NCBI RefSeq assembly: GCF_023721755.1 | Contig: NZ_JAMDLH010000005.1 | Span: 186,001 to 250,000, forward strand | Length of the DNA stretch: 64,000 nucleotides | Source: Pleomorphomonas sp. NRK KF1 | GTDB lineage: Bacteria > Pseudomonadota > Alphaproteobacteria > Rhizobiales > Pleomorphomonadaceae | Reading direction: 5' to 3' | Part shown: piece after piece, positions 26,297-35,708 of the stretch | Layout of the letters: each line of letters opens with the position of its first letter | How positions within the stretch are numbered: the first letter of the stretch is position 1 | The notes under the pieces: model-generated | What the model was told of the DNA's origin: nothing | The model's input: only the letters and a program-made list of their open reading frames with translations | The model's database searches: none | Program-made: the position numbers and the translations under genes

Positions 26297-26384
26297 TCCA
26301 GTCCAGGCAAGACGATCCAAGCGATCGGGGAAGACGCCTACCTGAGGCGTTCTCCTCGTGGGAGCCTTGGAAGTCGGATTTCCC

Positions 26385-26416
26385 AAAGGGGAGGCCAAAA
26401 CGGCCTCCCCTTTTTT
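26385..26416 (+). terminator. Rho-independent terminator after the pilin
   Basis: Arms AAAGGGGAGGCC (26385-26396) and GGCCTCCCCTTT (26402-26413) form a perfect 12-bp stem with a 5-base loop and end in six T. It separates the abundant pilin mRNA from the cpaA operon. Confidence 0.95.
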
Positions 26417-26515
26417 GGTTCCCGGAAGGTCACCACTGTTCAGGGGCCATTTACCCTGTTTGGCTAGTCTCGCTCGCCGTCCCCCTTCTGGAAGGCACCC
26501 TGGAGACCAACCGCC

Positions 26516-27028
26516 TTGAACATCGCCGCCTCCCTCCTTAGTGCCGTCTTTCCCATCGTGGTCACGGTCGCCGCCTGTTACGACTTCCTGACCATGCAAA
26601 TCCCCAACAGATTTCCAGCGGTACTCGCCATCGCCTTTCTTGCCTTGGCGTTTCTGATCGGTCTGCCACTTCCGACGATCGGCCTCCATGTTGTTATCGG
26701 CATCGGTCTCCTCGTCGGGACCTTTGCCCTGTTTGCCTTCGGCTATCTCGGTGGAGGCGACGCCAAGCTCGCCTCGGCCATCGCACTCTGGCTAGGCATT
26801 GAACAGGCTCTACCTTTCCTGATCCTGACCGCTTTGTTCGGCGGTGCGCTGTCGCTCGCCATATTGAGCTTTCGATCCCTACCGCTTCCCGGTTTCATGC
26901 TTGGCTGGACTCCGGCCCAGCGCCTGCACGAGAAGGGGGCCGGCATTCCCTACGGTGTGGCGATCGCCGCGGCCGCACTGATGGTTTTCCCCGATACCCT
27001 TTGGTTCACCGTCTTCGCTTCGATGTGA
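26516..27028 (+). CDS. cpaA: Prepilin peptidase CpaA (type IV, A24)
   Basis: A 170-residue membrane aspartic protease that removes the leader of the Flp pilin and the TadE-like proteins. Both catalytic aspartates are visible: Asp in ACYDFLTMQIPN (about residue 23) and Asp in YLGGGDAKL (about 82). Five or six membrane segments and short length fit the single-domain CpaA/TadV type. The start is TTG at 26516 with GGAG about ten bases before it. It is the first gene after the pilin terminator. Confidence 0.9.
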   Translation: MNIAASLLSAVFPIVVTVAACYDFLTMQIPNRFPAVLAIAFLALAFLIGLPLPTIGLHVVIGIGLLVGTFALFAFGYLGGGDAKLASAIALWLGIEQALPFLILTALFGGALSLAILSFRSLPLPGFMLGWTPAQRLHEKGAGIPYGVAIAAAALMVFPDTLWFTVFASM

Positions 27029-27098
27029 CGTCAAGGAAGTCCATTTCCCGACGAGTCCCGAACGGCCGAAACAAACCGAGACGATTTCAAACACCTTA

Positions 27099-27114
27099 TT
27101 AACCATAAATTCAG
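27099..27114. promoter_or_regulatory. CtrA-like box upstream of cpaB
   Basis: TTAACCATAAATTCAG holds TTAA, seven bases, then TTCA, one mismatch from the CtrA consensus TTAA-N7-TTAA, and includes the 8-mer TTAACCAT. It lies about 65-80 bp before cpaB. CtrA control of pilus genes is established in Caulobacter; it is inferred here. Confidence 0.5.
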
Positions 27115-27177
27115 CGTTACCCCGTGTACTTGGACGTCGAATGGAACGTTCGTCGTCCTGCGTCGCGAGGCAACATC

Positions 27178-27972
27178 ATGCGCCCGATCCAATTGATCAT
27201 TTTGCTCGTCGCTGGTGTCGCCGCCGCTGGCGCCGGCCTCATCGCGACACGGATCGGCACCCGCGACACCGCTGCGCCGCAGGAAGTGGCGGTCCAGCCC
27301 GCCGCCCCTCCGATCGACCTCGAAGACGTTCTCGTCGCGGCCAGGGACATCGGAATCGGCAAGGGTATCGACGCCGACAGCCTCGTCTGGAAACCCTGGC
27401 CCAAGGACGGATTGAGCGAGGGTTATATCCAGCGATCGGGTGAGCCGGACGCCGTCACCGATCTCAAGGGCATGCTGGCGCGCACACCCATCCTCGCCGG
27501 CGAACCCATCCGCAAGGCCAAGCTGGTGCGATCGGATCGCGGTTTCCTGTCCGCCGTGCTGCCCGAGGGCATGCGCGCCGTGGCAGTTCGCGTCAACGCC
27601 GCCTCGACGGCCGGCGGCTTCATCCTGCCGGAAGACCGCGTCGACATCCTGCTGGTGCGCCAGAAGGACGCCAACGAGGCCGTGGCCGAGACCATCCTCA
27701 CCGATGTGAGGGTGCTGGCCATCGACCAGTCGGTACAGCAGACCGGCGACGACAAGCAGCCATCGATGGTCGCGCAAAACACGGCAACGCTGGAGCTCAC
27801 ACCCGACCAGACCGAACTCGTCACCCAGGCTCAGCAGATCGGTTCGATCTCACTGGCGCTGCGTCCGCTCGTCGACGCCAACCAGCCCGCCGCACGGCAA
27901 CGCAAGCCGACCGGCATCGCCGTCGTGAAATTCGGTGTCGTCTCCCGCGTCACGGCTCAGCAAGCGCCATGA
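27178..27972 (+). CDS. cpaB: Flp pilus assembly protein CpaB
   Basis: A 264-residue periplasmic protein with an N-terminal signal/anchor segment (MRPIQLIILLVAGVAAAGAG). An SAF-like domain (about 45-115; VLVAARDIGIGKGIDADSLVWKPWP) and an RcpC-type domain (about 120-260) follow. It helps place the secretin for Flp/Tad pili. The ATG at 27178 has GAGG eight bases before it; the open frame starts at 27124. It overlaps cpaC by four bases. Confidence 0.92.
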   Translation: MRPIQLIILLVAGVAAAGAGLIATRIGTRDTAAPQEVAVQPAAPPIDLEDVLVAARDIGIGKGIDADSLVWKPWPKDGLSEGYIQRSGEPDAVTDLKGMLARTPILAGEPIRKAKLVRSDRGFLSAVLPEGMRAVAVRVNAASTAGGFILPEDRVDILLVRQKDANEAVAETILTDVRVLAIDQSVQQTGDDKQPSMVAQNTATLELTPDQTELVTQAQQIGSISLALRPLVDANQPAARQRKPTGIAVVKFGVVSRVTAQQAP

Positions 27973-29399
27973 TCAAAAAGCTTCGACCGATCGCAACTCC
28001 AGGAACCCCGGTCATGAACCGCTGCCTAGCGCTGATTCTTCCTCTCGCGGGCCTTCTTGTCGCCAGCCTCGCGGATACGCCGGCCCGGGCCGCCGATCCT
28101 GCCGCCATTCGTTCGGTGAGCGAGATCGAGGGGCGGGTCGTCAATCTCGGCCTCAACAAGTCGATGGTGATCGACCTGCCCGAGGACATCCGCGATGTCC
28201 TGGTGTCCAACCCGGCCGTCGCCGACGCAGTGGTGCGCAACAACCGGAAGATCTACCTGATCGGCATGAGCGTCGGCGAAGCCAACGTCTTCCTGTTCGG
28301 CGATGGCAACCGCCAGATCGCCCATTTCGAGCTGGTCATTGGCCGCGACACCGTTGGCCTCGAAAGCACGCTCGCCGAGGTGATTCCCGGCTCGCATATC
28401 AAGGCGCAGTCGCTCGGCGACTCGCTCGTGCTGTCGGGCACGGTAACCTCCCCGGAAGCGGCGGCGACGGCTGCGACTATCGCGGCCAAGTTCGTCGGCT
28501 CGAGCGACAAGATCGTCAACTCGATCACCGTCTCCGGTTCCGACCAAGTCAATCTTCGCGTTGTCATCGCCGAAGTGGAAAAGAACACCGTCCGGAAACT
28601 CGGCATCGACATGGCCGGCACGGTGGGCGCCGTTGCCGCTGCGAGTTCCCCCAACAACCTCGCCTACAATCTGGCGGGGCTATCGTCCGATTCCACCAAG
28701 TTGTTCGGCATAACCGATGGGTCCGCCAGCTCGGCGGTCAACATCGGAACCGACCGCTTTACCATGATGATCAACGCCCTGAAGACGCAGGGCGTGGTCC
28801 GAACGCTGGCCGAACCGAACGTCACCGCCATCTCCGGTCAGCCGGCCAAAGTGGTGGTGGGCGGCGAGATCCCCTACACGCTGGTCAGCGACAACGGCAA
28901 CACGATCAACTTCAAGGAATACGGCGTCATTCTGAAGTTTACGCCGGTGGTGCTGAGTTCCGGGCGCATCAGCCTCAACATCAACACCGAGGTGAGCGAC
29001 ATCGACACCTCGCTCAGCTCCAGCGTGCCCGCCCTGAAGAAACGCGGCGCAGAGACCACGGTCGAAGTCCCGTCGGGCGGCGCCATCGCCATCGGCGGAC
29101 TGCTGCGCGACAACATCTCCAAGACCATCAACGGCACGCCGGGTCTGTCCGATCTGCCGATTCTCGGCGCGCTGTTCAAGAGCGATGCCTACCAACGCCA
29201 GCAGACCGAACTGGTGGTTTTCGTGACGCCCTATCTCGTGAAACCGACCGCGCCTTCCGCGATCACCCGGCCCGATCAGAACCTCAACTTCCAGGCCGAT
29301 GCCCAGAGCTATTTCCTGAACCAGATCAATCGTATCTACCGCGTCAACGGCGCCGCTTCCGGTTCCTACCAGGGCCGCTACGGCTTCTCCTATGAATGA
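27969..29399 (+). CDS. cpaC: Outer-membrane secretin CpaC
   Basis: A 476-residue secretin that makes the outer-membrane pore of the Flp pilus machine. After the signal peptide, an N-terminal pilus domain (about 45-125) leads into a small ring-building domain (about 125-205) and the secretin core (about 255-430; VVVGGEIPYTLV, EVPSGGAIAIGGLLRD, PILGALFKSD, TELVVFVTPYLVKP). The start overlaps the cpaB stop (ATGA). An alternative ATG at 28014 has AGGA nearby and would give a tidier signal peptide. Confidence 0.94.
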   Translation: MIKKLRPIATPGTPVMNRCLALILPLAGLLVASLADTPARAADPAAIRSVSEIEGRVVNLGLNKSMVIDLPEDIRDVLVSNPAVADAVVRNNRKIYLIGMSVGEANVFLFGDGNRQIAHFELVIGRDTVGLESTLAEVIPGSHIKAQSLGDSLVLSGTVTSPEAAATAATIAAKFVGSSDKIVNSITVSGSDQVNLRVVIAEVEKNTVRKLGIDMAGTVGAVAAASSPNNLAYNLAGLSSDSTKLFGITDGSASSAVNIGTDRFTMMINALKTQGVVRTLAEPNVTAISGQPAKVVVGGEIPYTLVSDNGNTINFKEYGVILKFTPVVLSSGRISLNINTEVSDIDTSLSSSVPALKKRGAETTVEVPSGGAIAIGGLLRDNISKTINGTPGLSDLPILGALFKSDAYQRQQTELVVFVTPYLVKPTAPSAITRPDQNLNFQADAQSYFLNQINRIYRVNGAASGSYQGRYGFSYE

Positions 29400-29421
29400 G
29401 CCGGCGCAGCGGAGGAGTGCC

Positions 29422-30132
29422 ATGCAGGCGATGAACTTCCTTACCCGTCACAAGAGACTGCTACGCCGGTCCGCGAGGCCGGCAGCGATCGTCTTGGTGC
29501 TCGCATTGTCCGCCTGCAACCAGAAGGGCCAAGCGCTGACGGACGGTCTGCCGGTCGATGGCTACCGCACCGCCTATCCGATCGCCGTTACCGAGGCGCC
29601 GCAGACGCTCGACATCCCGGTCGGGACCGGCACCGGAGGCCTTTCGCCCGAGCTTCGTGCCGTCGTGGCCGACTTCGGCGCCGACGCCGCGCGAAACGCA
29701 ACCGGGCCTGTCGTCGTGATGACGCCTGCGGGATCGGTCAACCAAGCCGCCGCCGATTATCTCGCCCGCCAGATCCGGACCACGCTCAAGCAGTCGGGCG
29801 TCGCGCCAACCTATCTGAGGTCGCAGACCTACGCCGTCGCCGATGCCCGTATTCCCGCGCCGATCCGGCTCGGCTTCACGCGCATCAAGGCCGTCAGCCC
29901 ACCTTGCGGCCGTTGGACGACCGACATCATGCCCGACAATCAGAAGGGCGATGACGGCGCCGAGTTCGGCTGCGCCACCCAGGCCAATCTCGCGGCCATG
30001 GTGGAAAATCCGAACGACCTCCTGATGCCTCGGGCCGAGACACCGGTGCGCGGCTGGCAGCGCTGGGACATGTTGCAGAAGGCAGCCAAGGGATCGAGCC
30101 CGTCGGCTACCTATCCGACTTCGACCTTCTAG
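29422..30132 (+). CDS. cpaD: Pilus assembly lipoprotein CpaD
   Basis: A 236-residue outer-membrane lipoprotein. Signal peptide and lipobox LALSAC are near residues 22-36. The CpaD domain shows paired structure with VKAVSPPCGRWTTDIMPDN and FGCATQANLAAMVENPNDLL, including two cysteines. It helps target the secretin. The frame opens at 29392 inside cpaC, but the ATG at 29422 follows a strong GGAGGAG and is preferred. Confidence 0.92.
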   Translation: MQAMNFLTRHKRLLRRSARPAAIVLVLALSACNQKGQALTDGLPVDGYRTAYPIAVTEAPQTLDIPVGTGTGGLSPELRAVVADFGADAARNATGPVVVMTPAGSVNQAAADYLARQIRTTLKQSGVAPTYLRSQTYAVADARIPAPIRLGFTRIKAVSPPCGRWTTDIMPDNQKGDDGAEFGCATQANLAAMVENPNDLLMPRAETPVRGWQRWDMLQKAAKGSSPSATYPTSTF

Positions 30133-30145
30133 GAATCCGACGGCC

Positions 30146-31417
30146 ATGACCACCGACGACACGCTCGTTCCCCCCTCTTCCGGCCGCGCCGCCGATTCAG
30201 ACGGACTGAAGCCGGTGCCGCGCATCGCCATTCAGGCCTTCTGCGAGACACCGGAAATCGCCGATGTGCTGGAACAGGCGGCCGCTGATCGCCGCATGGC
30301 CAAGGCGCATGTCAAGGTGCATCAGGGTGGCGTCGCCGCCGCTCTTGATTTCTATGCCGCTGCGCCGACACCGAACCTGCTGTTCGTGGAAACGCGCGAG
30401 CGGCGTGAACAGGTACTGGACCAAGTGGACCAGCTGGCCACCGTCTGCGACGCCGGGACCAAGGTGGTGCTGATCGGCCATCACAACGACGTCGCCCTCT
30501 ATCGCGACCTGATGCGGCGCGGCGTCTCCGAATACATGGTCGCCCCCTTCGACCTTTACGACGTCATCCGCGAGATCGGCGAGATCTACTTGGCGCCGGA
30601 TGTGAAGCCGGTGGGACGGACCATCGCCTTCGTCGGCGCACGCGGCGGGTCCGGCTCGTCCACCGTCGCTCACAACGTCGCCTTCGCCCTGTCGCGAAAC
30701 TTCGACGGGGGTGTCGTCCTGGCCGACCTCGATCTGCCGTTCGGCACGGCGAGCCTCGATTTCAACCAGGAACCCGCGCAGACGCTTGCCGATGCGCTCG
30801 CCGCCGGCGAGCGGGTCGACGACGTCTTTCTCGACCGGTTGCTGGCCAAATGCGCCGACAACCTTAGCCTGCTCGCCGCACCGGCAACGCTCGATCGCTC
30901 CTTCGATCACGACGAGATGGCCTTCGAGCCGATTGTCGATGCCGCCCGCGTCAGCGCTCCGGCCGTCATCCTCGACCTGCCACACGTCTGGACGGCCTGG
31001 GTCCGCCGGCTTCTCGGCGCCGCCGACGAGGTGGTGATCACCGCCATGCCGGACCTCGCCTCTCTCAGGAACGCCAAGAATCTCATCGACCAGCTGAAGA
31101 TTGCCCGGCCGAACGACGAGGCGCCGCGCCTCGTCATCAACCAGGTGGGACTGCCGAAGCGCCCCGAGATCAAGCCCGCCGACTTCCAGAAGGCGCTGCA
31201 GCTCGAACCGGCCGCCATCATCCCCTTCGATGCCGCCCTGTTCGGCACGGCGACCAACAACGGCCAGATGCTCGCCGAGATCAACGCGCGGTCACCGATC
31301 GCGCAGATCTTCGAAACGCTCGCCGCGCGGCTGACCGGCCGCACGACGGTGCGCAGCGGCCGCAAGTCGGCGCTCAGTCCCCTGCTCGCCCGTCTGCCGC
31401 GCCTCAAGGCGCACTGA
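30146..31417 (+). CDS. cpaE: Pilus localisation ATPase-like protein CpaE/TadZ
   Basis: A 423-residue protein with an N-terminal receiver-like domain (about 30-145) and a MinD/ParA-like domain (about 155-400). The P-loop region reads VGARGGSGSSTVAHNVA: both Walker lysines of MinD are missing, which is usual for TadZ/CpaE. It marks the pole where the pilus machine is built. It lies between cpaD and cpaF with short spacing, in the same operon. Confidence 0.93.
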   Translation: MTTDDTLVPPSSGRAADSDGLKPVPRIAIQAFCETPEIADVLEQAAADRRMAKAHVKVHQGGVAAALDFYAAAPTPNLLFVETRERREQVLDQVDQLATVCDAGTKVVLIGHHNDVALYRDLMRRGVSEYMVAPFDLYDVIREIGEIYLAPDVKPVGRTIAFVGARGGSGSSTVAHNVAFALSRNFDGGVVLADLDLPFGTASLDFNQEPAQTLADALAAGERVDDVFLDRLLAKCADNLSLLAAPATLDRSFDHDEMAFEPIVDAARVSAPAVILDLPHVWTAWVRRLLGAADEVVITAMPDLASLRNAKNLIDQLKIARPNDEAPRLVINQVGLPKRPEIKPADFQKALQLEPAAIIPFDAALFGTATNNGQMLAEINARSPIAQIFETLAARLTGRTTVRSGRKSALSPLLARLPRLKAH

Positions 31418-31440
31418 CGGTCAGGACGCGGAGAGGTTCA

Positions 31441-32910
31441 ATGTCCTTTGGCAAGCGTGGCTCTTTCGGTTCGGCACAGGAGAAACCGGCTGCGGCCCCG
31501 GCAGCGCGGGTCGTCGAGGCTGCGCCCGTCGTCGCTCCGGCGGCCAAGCCGGCGCCTGCCCCCGCCGCCCGCTCCGCGCCTCCGGCGCCGGAGGTGCAGG
31601 AACGGCGCAAGTCCGACAGCTACTACGACACCAAGTCGTCGATCTTCTCGGCGCTGATCGAGACCATCGATCTCAGCCAGCTCGCTAAGCTCGACATCGA
31701 GACGGCGCGCGAGGAAATCCGCGACATCGTCGGCGACATCATCTCGCTGAAGGCGGTGGTGATGTCGATCTCCGAGCAGGAAGAGCTGCTCGACGACATC
31801 TGCAACGACGTTCTCGGCTACGGTCCGCTCGAACCGCTGCTGGCGCGCGACGATATCGCCGACATCATGGTCAACGGGGCCAACGCCACCTTCATCGAAG
31901 TCGGCGGCAAGATGGTCAAGACCGGCGTGCGGTTCCGCGACAACGTGCAGCTGATGAACATCTGCCAGCGCATCGTCAGCCAGATCGGCCGCCGCGTCGA
32001 CGAAGCGTCGCCGATCTGCGACGCCCGCCTTCCCGACGGCAGCCGCGTCAACGTCATTGCACCGCCACTCGCCATCGACGGCCCGACACTGACCATCCGC
32101 AAGTTCAAGAAGGACAAGCTGACGCTGCCGCAGCTGGTCAAGTTCGGCTCGATCACGCCAGAAGGCGCCACCATTCTCGAAATCATCGGTCGCTGCCGCT
32201 GTAACGTGTTGATTTCGGGCGGTACCGGCTCGGGCAAGACGACATTGCTCAACTGCCTTACCGCCTACATCGAGCCGACCGAACGCGTGATCACCTGCGA
32301 GGACGCCGCCGAGCTTCAATTGCAGCAGCCGCATGTCGTCCGCCTCGAAACGCGCCCGCCCAACCTCGAGGGCGAAGGCCAGGTGACCATGCGCGATCTC
32401 GTGAAGAACTGCCTGCGCATGCGTCCCGAGCGGATCATCGTCGGCGAAGTGCGCGGACCAGAGGCCTTCGACCTGCTGCAGGCGATGAACACCGGCCACG
32501 ACGGCTCGATGGGCACGCTGCACGCCAACACACCGCGCGAGGCAATCTCCCGTATCGAATCGATGATTTCCATGGGCGGCTACACGCTGCCGTCCAAGAC
32601 GGTGCGCGAGATGATCGTCACGTCGATCGACGTCATCATTCAGGCGGCGCGCCTCAGGGATGGCTCGCGCCGTATCACCCACATTACCGAAGTGGTCGGC
32701 CTCGAGGGCGACGTGGTGATCACCCAGGACCTGTTCGTCTACGACATCGTCGGAGAGGAAAGCGACGGCCGGCTGATCGGTCAGCATCGCTCCACCGGCA
32801 TCGGCCGTCCGAAGTTCTGGGATCGTGCGCGCTACTACGGCGAGGAGCGTCGTCTCGCCGCCGCGCTCGACGCCTCCGAGGCGCCAGCACCGTCAGGCGC
32901 ATATAGCTGA
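31441..32910 (+). CDS. cpaF: Type II/IV secretion ATPase CpaF (TadA)
   Basis: A 489-residue hexameric ATPase that drives both extension and retraction of Flp pili. An Ala/Pro-rich linker (about 10-58) is followed by the secretion ATPase domain. Walker A is [13 protein letters not shown] (about 258-270), Walker B and Asp-box appear in [20 protein letters not shown] and the His-box in [19 protein letters not shown]. The ribosome binding site GGAGAGG precedes the ATG. Confidence 0.95.
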   Translation: MSFGKRGSFGSAQEKPAAAPAARVVEAAPVVAPAAKPAPAPAARSAPPAPEVQERRKSDSYYDTKSSIFSALIETIDLSQLAKLDIETAREEIRDIVGDIISLKAVVMSISEQEELLDDICNDVLGYGPLEPLLARDDIADIMVNGANATFIEVGGKMVKTGVRFRDNVQLMNICQRIVSQIGRRVDEASPICDARLPDGSRVNVIAPPLAIDGPTLTIRKFKKDKLTLPQLVKFGSITPEGATILEIIGRCRCNVLISGGTGSGKTTLLNCLTAYIEPTERVITCEDAAELQLQQPHVVRLETRPPNLEGEGQVTMRDLVKNCLRMRPERIIVGEVRGPEAFDLLQAMNTGHDGSMGTLHANTPREAISRIESMISMGGYTLPSKTVREMIVTSIDVIIQAARLRDGSRRITHITEVVGLEGDVVITQDLFVYDIVGEESDGRLIGQHRSTGIGRPKFWDRARYYGEERRLAAALDASEAPAPSGAYS

Positions 32911-32938
32911 TCGAGCGGCGGCAACAGGGAGAAAGAGC

Positions 32939-33937
32939 ATGGAGATCGACATCCGCATCCTTGCGATGATGGGCCTCGTCGGCTTCTCGATCGCCGCCTT
33001 GCTCTACGGCTTTCTCTACGGCCGCATCGAGCGACAGGCATCGGCCGAACGGCGCAGGACACTGGTGGCGGCACCAGCCGTCGATATCGATCGAACCAAG
33101 ACGACCGCCACTCCGAGCGCCCGCCGTCGCAACGTCCAGGAAACGCTGAAGGAGCTGGAAGCCAAGCAGAAGCACAAGGCGTCCAAGTCCACCAACCCGC
33201 CGATGCAGCTCCGGCTTGCTCAGGCCGGGCTCAGCCTGACCATCGTTCGCTTTTACATCTATAGCACCATGACCGGCCTCATCATCTCGGTGGCCTGCTT
33301 GCTCGTCGGCCTGCCGGTCTTCCTAGTGCTCGGCGCCGGTTTCGTCGGCGCCGTTGGCCTGCCTCGCTTTCTGGTCAACTTCATCCGCAAGCGCCGTCAC
33401 GCTGCCTTCATCGACGAACTCGCCAACGCCGTCGAGGTGATCGTCCGGGGCGTCAAGGCCGGCCTGCCGCTCAACGACTGCCTCAGGATGATTGCCAGCG
33501 AAGCCAAGGAGCCGGTCAAGAGCGAGTTTCGCACCGTGGTCGAGGCGATGCAGCTCGGCATGCCGATCGACGAGGCGGTCACTCGTATGTACGAACGCGT
33601 TCCGCTGCCGGAGACCAACTTCTTCGGCATCGTGCTGTCCATTCAGTCGAAGGCAGGCGGCAACCTGTCCGAGGCCCTCGGCAATCTCGCCAAGGTGCTG
33701 CGCGAGCGCAAGAAGATGCGCGCCAAGATCCAGGCCATGAGCATGGAGGCGAAATCCTCGGCCGGCATCATCGGTTCCCTGCCGATCATCGTCACCGTTC
33801 TCGTCTACCTCACCAGCCCCGATTACATCATGGTGCTGTTCGTCACGCCGATCGGACAGGTCGTCCTCGGCATTTCCATTCTCTGGATGCTGATCGGTGT
33901 CTTCGTCATGAAGCGCATGATCGCCTTCGACTTCTGA
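32939..33937 (+). CDS. tadB: Flp pilus inner-membrane platform protein TadB
   Basis: A 332-residue inner-membrane protein of the GspF family. Hydrophobic segments are near 8-25, 102-122, 124-145, 285-305 and 308-328, and the cytoplasmic GspF-like domain (about 155-280) contains FIDELANAVEVIVRGVKAGLPLNDCLRMIASE. With TadC it forms the platform that the ATPase drives. The ATG at 32939 follows AGGGAG; the frame is open into cpaF. Confidence 0.93.
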   Translation: MEIDIRILAMMGLVGFSIAALLYGFLYGRIERQASAERRRTLVAAPAVDIDRTKTTATPSARRRNVQETLKELEAKQKHKASKSTNPPMQLRLAQAGLSLTIVRFYIYSTMTGLIISVACLLVGLPVFLVLGAGFVGAVGLPRFLVNFIRKRRHAAFIDELANAVEVIVRGVKAGLPLNDCLRMIASEAKEPVKSEFRTVVEAMQLGMPIDEAVTRMYERVPLPETNFFGIVLSIQSKAGGNLSEALGNLAKVLRERKKMRAKIQAMSMEAKSSAGIIGSLPIIVTVLVYLTSPDYIMVLFVTPIGQVVLGISILWMLIGVFVMKRMIAFDF

Positions 33938-33945
33938 GAGGCATC

Positions 33946-34917
33946 ATGGGCGCACTCATCGACACCCTGCGCGATCCGGTGGCCTTGATGGCCATTCTGG
34001 TATCGCTCGCCATCTTCGCCACCATTCTCAGCCTGGCCATGCCCCTCCTGTCGAGCGACCGGTTGCCGGCGCGCATGCGCGCGGTGGCCGACGAGCGCGA
34101 GAAGATCCGCCAGCGCGAGCGCGCCCGTCTCGCCGAGGAGGGACGCGGCTCGCTGCGCGGCAAGGAATCCAAGGCGTACATGCGCAGCCTCGTCGAACGA
34201 CTGTCGCTCAGAAAGGCGCTGCTCGACGACAAGGGCGAGGAAAAGCTGAAACAGGCCGGCTTCCGCAGCGAGGCGGCCACCACCACCTTCCTGTTCGCCC
34301 GTTTCGTGCTGCCTTTCGGCTTTCTGATCCTGGCGATCTTTTACGTCTTCATCGTCTTGAAGATCGATCGCCCCCTGCCCTTCAAGGTGGGCATATGCCT
34401 GGTCATCGCCTACGCCGGGTTTTATCTGCCGATCATCTTCGTCTCCAACGCCCTGCAGAAGCGCCAGCAATCGATCAAGCGGGCCTTCCCCGATTCTCTC
34501 GATCTGCTCTTGATCTGCGTCGAAAGCGGCATGTCGATCGAGCACGCGTTCCGGCGCGTCTCCGAGGAGATCGGCAGCCAGTCGCTGCCGCTGGCCGAGG
34601 AGCTCAGCCTGACCACGGCCGAACTGTCCTTCCTGCCCGATCGTCGGCAAGCCTATGAGAATCTGGCCAACCGCACCGGCCTCGACGGCGTCAAGGCGGT
34701 CTGCCTCGCGCTGATCCAGTCCGAACGCTACGGCACGCCGCTCGGCCAGACCTTGCGCGTGCTCAGCCAGGAAAACCGCGACATGCGGATGAACGAAGCG
34801 GAAAAAAAGGCGGCGGCGCTGCCGCCCAAGCTGACCGTGCCGATGATCGTCTTCTTCCTGCCGGTCCTGTTCGCCGTCATCATGGCGCCGGCCATCATCA
34901 AGATCAGCTCGCTGTAA
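33946..34917 (+). CDS. tadC: Flp pilus inner-membrane platform protein TadC
   Basis: A 323-residue GspF-family membrane protein. A first hydrophobic segment (about 15-38), two in the middle (about 118-138, 142-165) and one at the C-terminus (about 300-320) flank a cytoplasmic domain with FPDSLDLLLICVESGMSIEHAFRRVSEEIGSQS. It starts eight bases after tadB and ends the operon before a strong terminator. No TadD (TPR protein) gene follows, though it often does. Confidence 0.93.
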   Translation: MGALIDTLRDPVALMAILVSLAIFATILSLAMPLLSSDRLPARMRAVADEREKIRQRERARLAEEGRGSLRGKESKAYMRSLVERLSLRKALLDDKGEEKLKQAGFRSEAATTTFLFARFVLPFGFLILAIFYVFIVLKIDRPLPFKVGICLVIAYAGFYLPIIFVSNALQKRQQSIKRAFPDSLDLLLICVESGMSIEHAFRRVSEEIGSQSLPLAEELSLTTAELSFLPDRRQAYENLANRTGLDGVKAVCLALIQSERYGTPLGQTLRVLSQENRDMRMNEAEKKAAALPPKLTVPMIVFFLPVLFAVIMAPAIIKISSL

Positions 34918-34935
34918 GCACTACCTTCGCAAACC

Positions 34936-34966
34936 GAAAAGCCCCGGTCGGTCGCCGGGGCTTTTC
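34936..34966. terminator. Bidirectional terminator between tadC and upp
   Basis: A perfect 12-bp stem, GAAAAGCCCCGG and CCGGGGCTTTTC, with a 7-base loop. A and T runs on both sides let it end tadC transcription rightward and upp transcription leftward. Confidence 0.92.
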
Positions 34967-34989
34967 TTTATGCGACTATATTGCCGTGC

Positions 34990-35616
34990 TTACTTGGTAC
35001 CGTACATGCGGTCACCGGCATCGCCGAGACCGGGCACGATGTAGCCCTTCTCGTTGAGGTGGCTGTCGATGGCAGCCGTGAACACCGGCACGTCCGGGTG
35101 CGCGTCGGTAAAGTTCTTGATGCCTTCAGGCGCTGCGAGAAGGCAGACGAAGCGAATGTCGCGAGCGCCGCGTTCCTTCAGCTTGTCGACGGCGGCGATC
35201 GACGAGTTGCCGGTGGCCAGCATCGGGTCGACCACGATGGTAAGGCGGTCGGACAGATCGGCCGGAGCCTTGAAGTAGTATTCGACCGGTTGCAGCGTCT
35301 CATGGTCGCGGTAGATGCCGATGTGAGACACGCGGGCCGCCGGCACCAGATCAAGCATGCCCTCGAGCAAGCCGTTGCCGGCGCGCAGCACCGAAGCGAA
35401 CACCAGCTTCTTGCCCTCCAGCGTCGGTGCCACCATGGTCTGAAGCGGCGTCTCGATTTCCACCTCGGTAAGCGCCAGGTCGCGCGTCACTTCGTAGCAG
35501 AGAAGCGTCGAGATCTCGCGCAACAGCCGCCGGAAGCTCGCTGTCGAGGTTTCCTGCTTGCGCATGATGGTAAGCTTGTGCTGCACCAGCGGATGATCGA
35601 TGACCTTGACGCTCAT
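34990..35616 (-). CDS. upp: Uracil phosphoribosyltransferase
   Basis: A 208-residue enzyme that joins uracil and PRPP to make UMP. Motifs seen: [13 protein letters not shown], the PRPP loop [12 protein letters not shown], and the uracil-binding [10 protein letters not shown] at the end. The ATG at 35616 has GAGGAA before it. As the last gene of the nucleoside operon, it salvages uracil released from pyrimidine nucleosides. It is followed by the shared terminator. Confidence 0.96.
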   Translation of the reverse strand: MSVKVIDHPLVQHKLTIMRKQETSTASFRRLLREISTLLCYEVTRDLALTEVEIETPLQTMVAPTLEGKKLVFASVLRAGNGLLEGMLDLVPAARVSHIGIYRDHETLQPVEYYFKAPADLSDRLTIVVDPMLATGNSSIAAVDKLKERGARDIRFVCLLAAPEGIKNFTDAHPDVPVFTAAIDSHLNEKGYIVPGLGDAGDRMYGTK

Positions 35617-35708
35617 GGGTTCCTCGCGGACGTTGGGTTTTGGCGACCATAGAGACTCGGAGCCGCCTCCGAAACCGGCATTTTCCCCGATCTCCACCAG
35701 ATTCCGGC

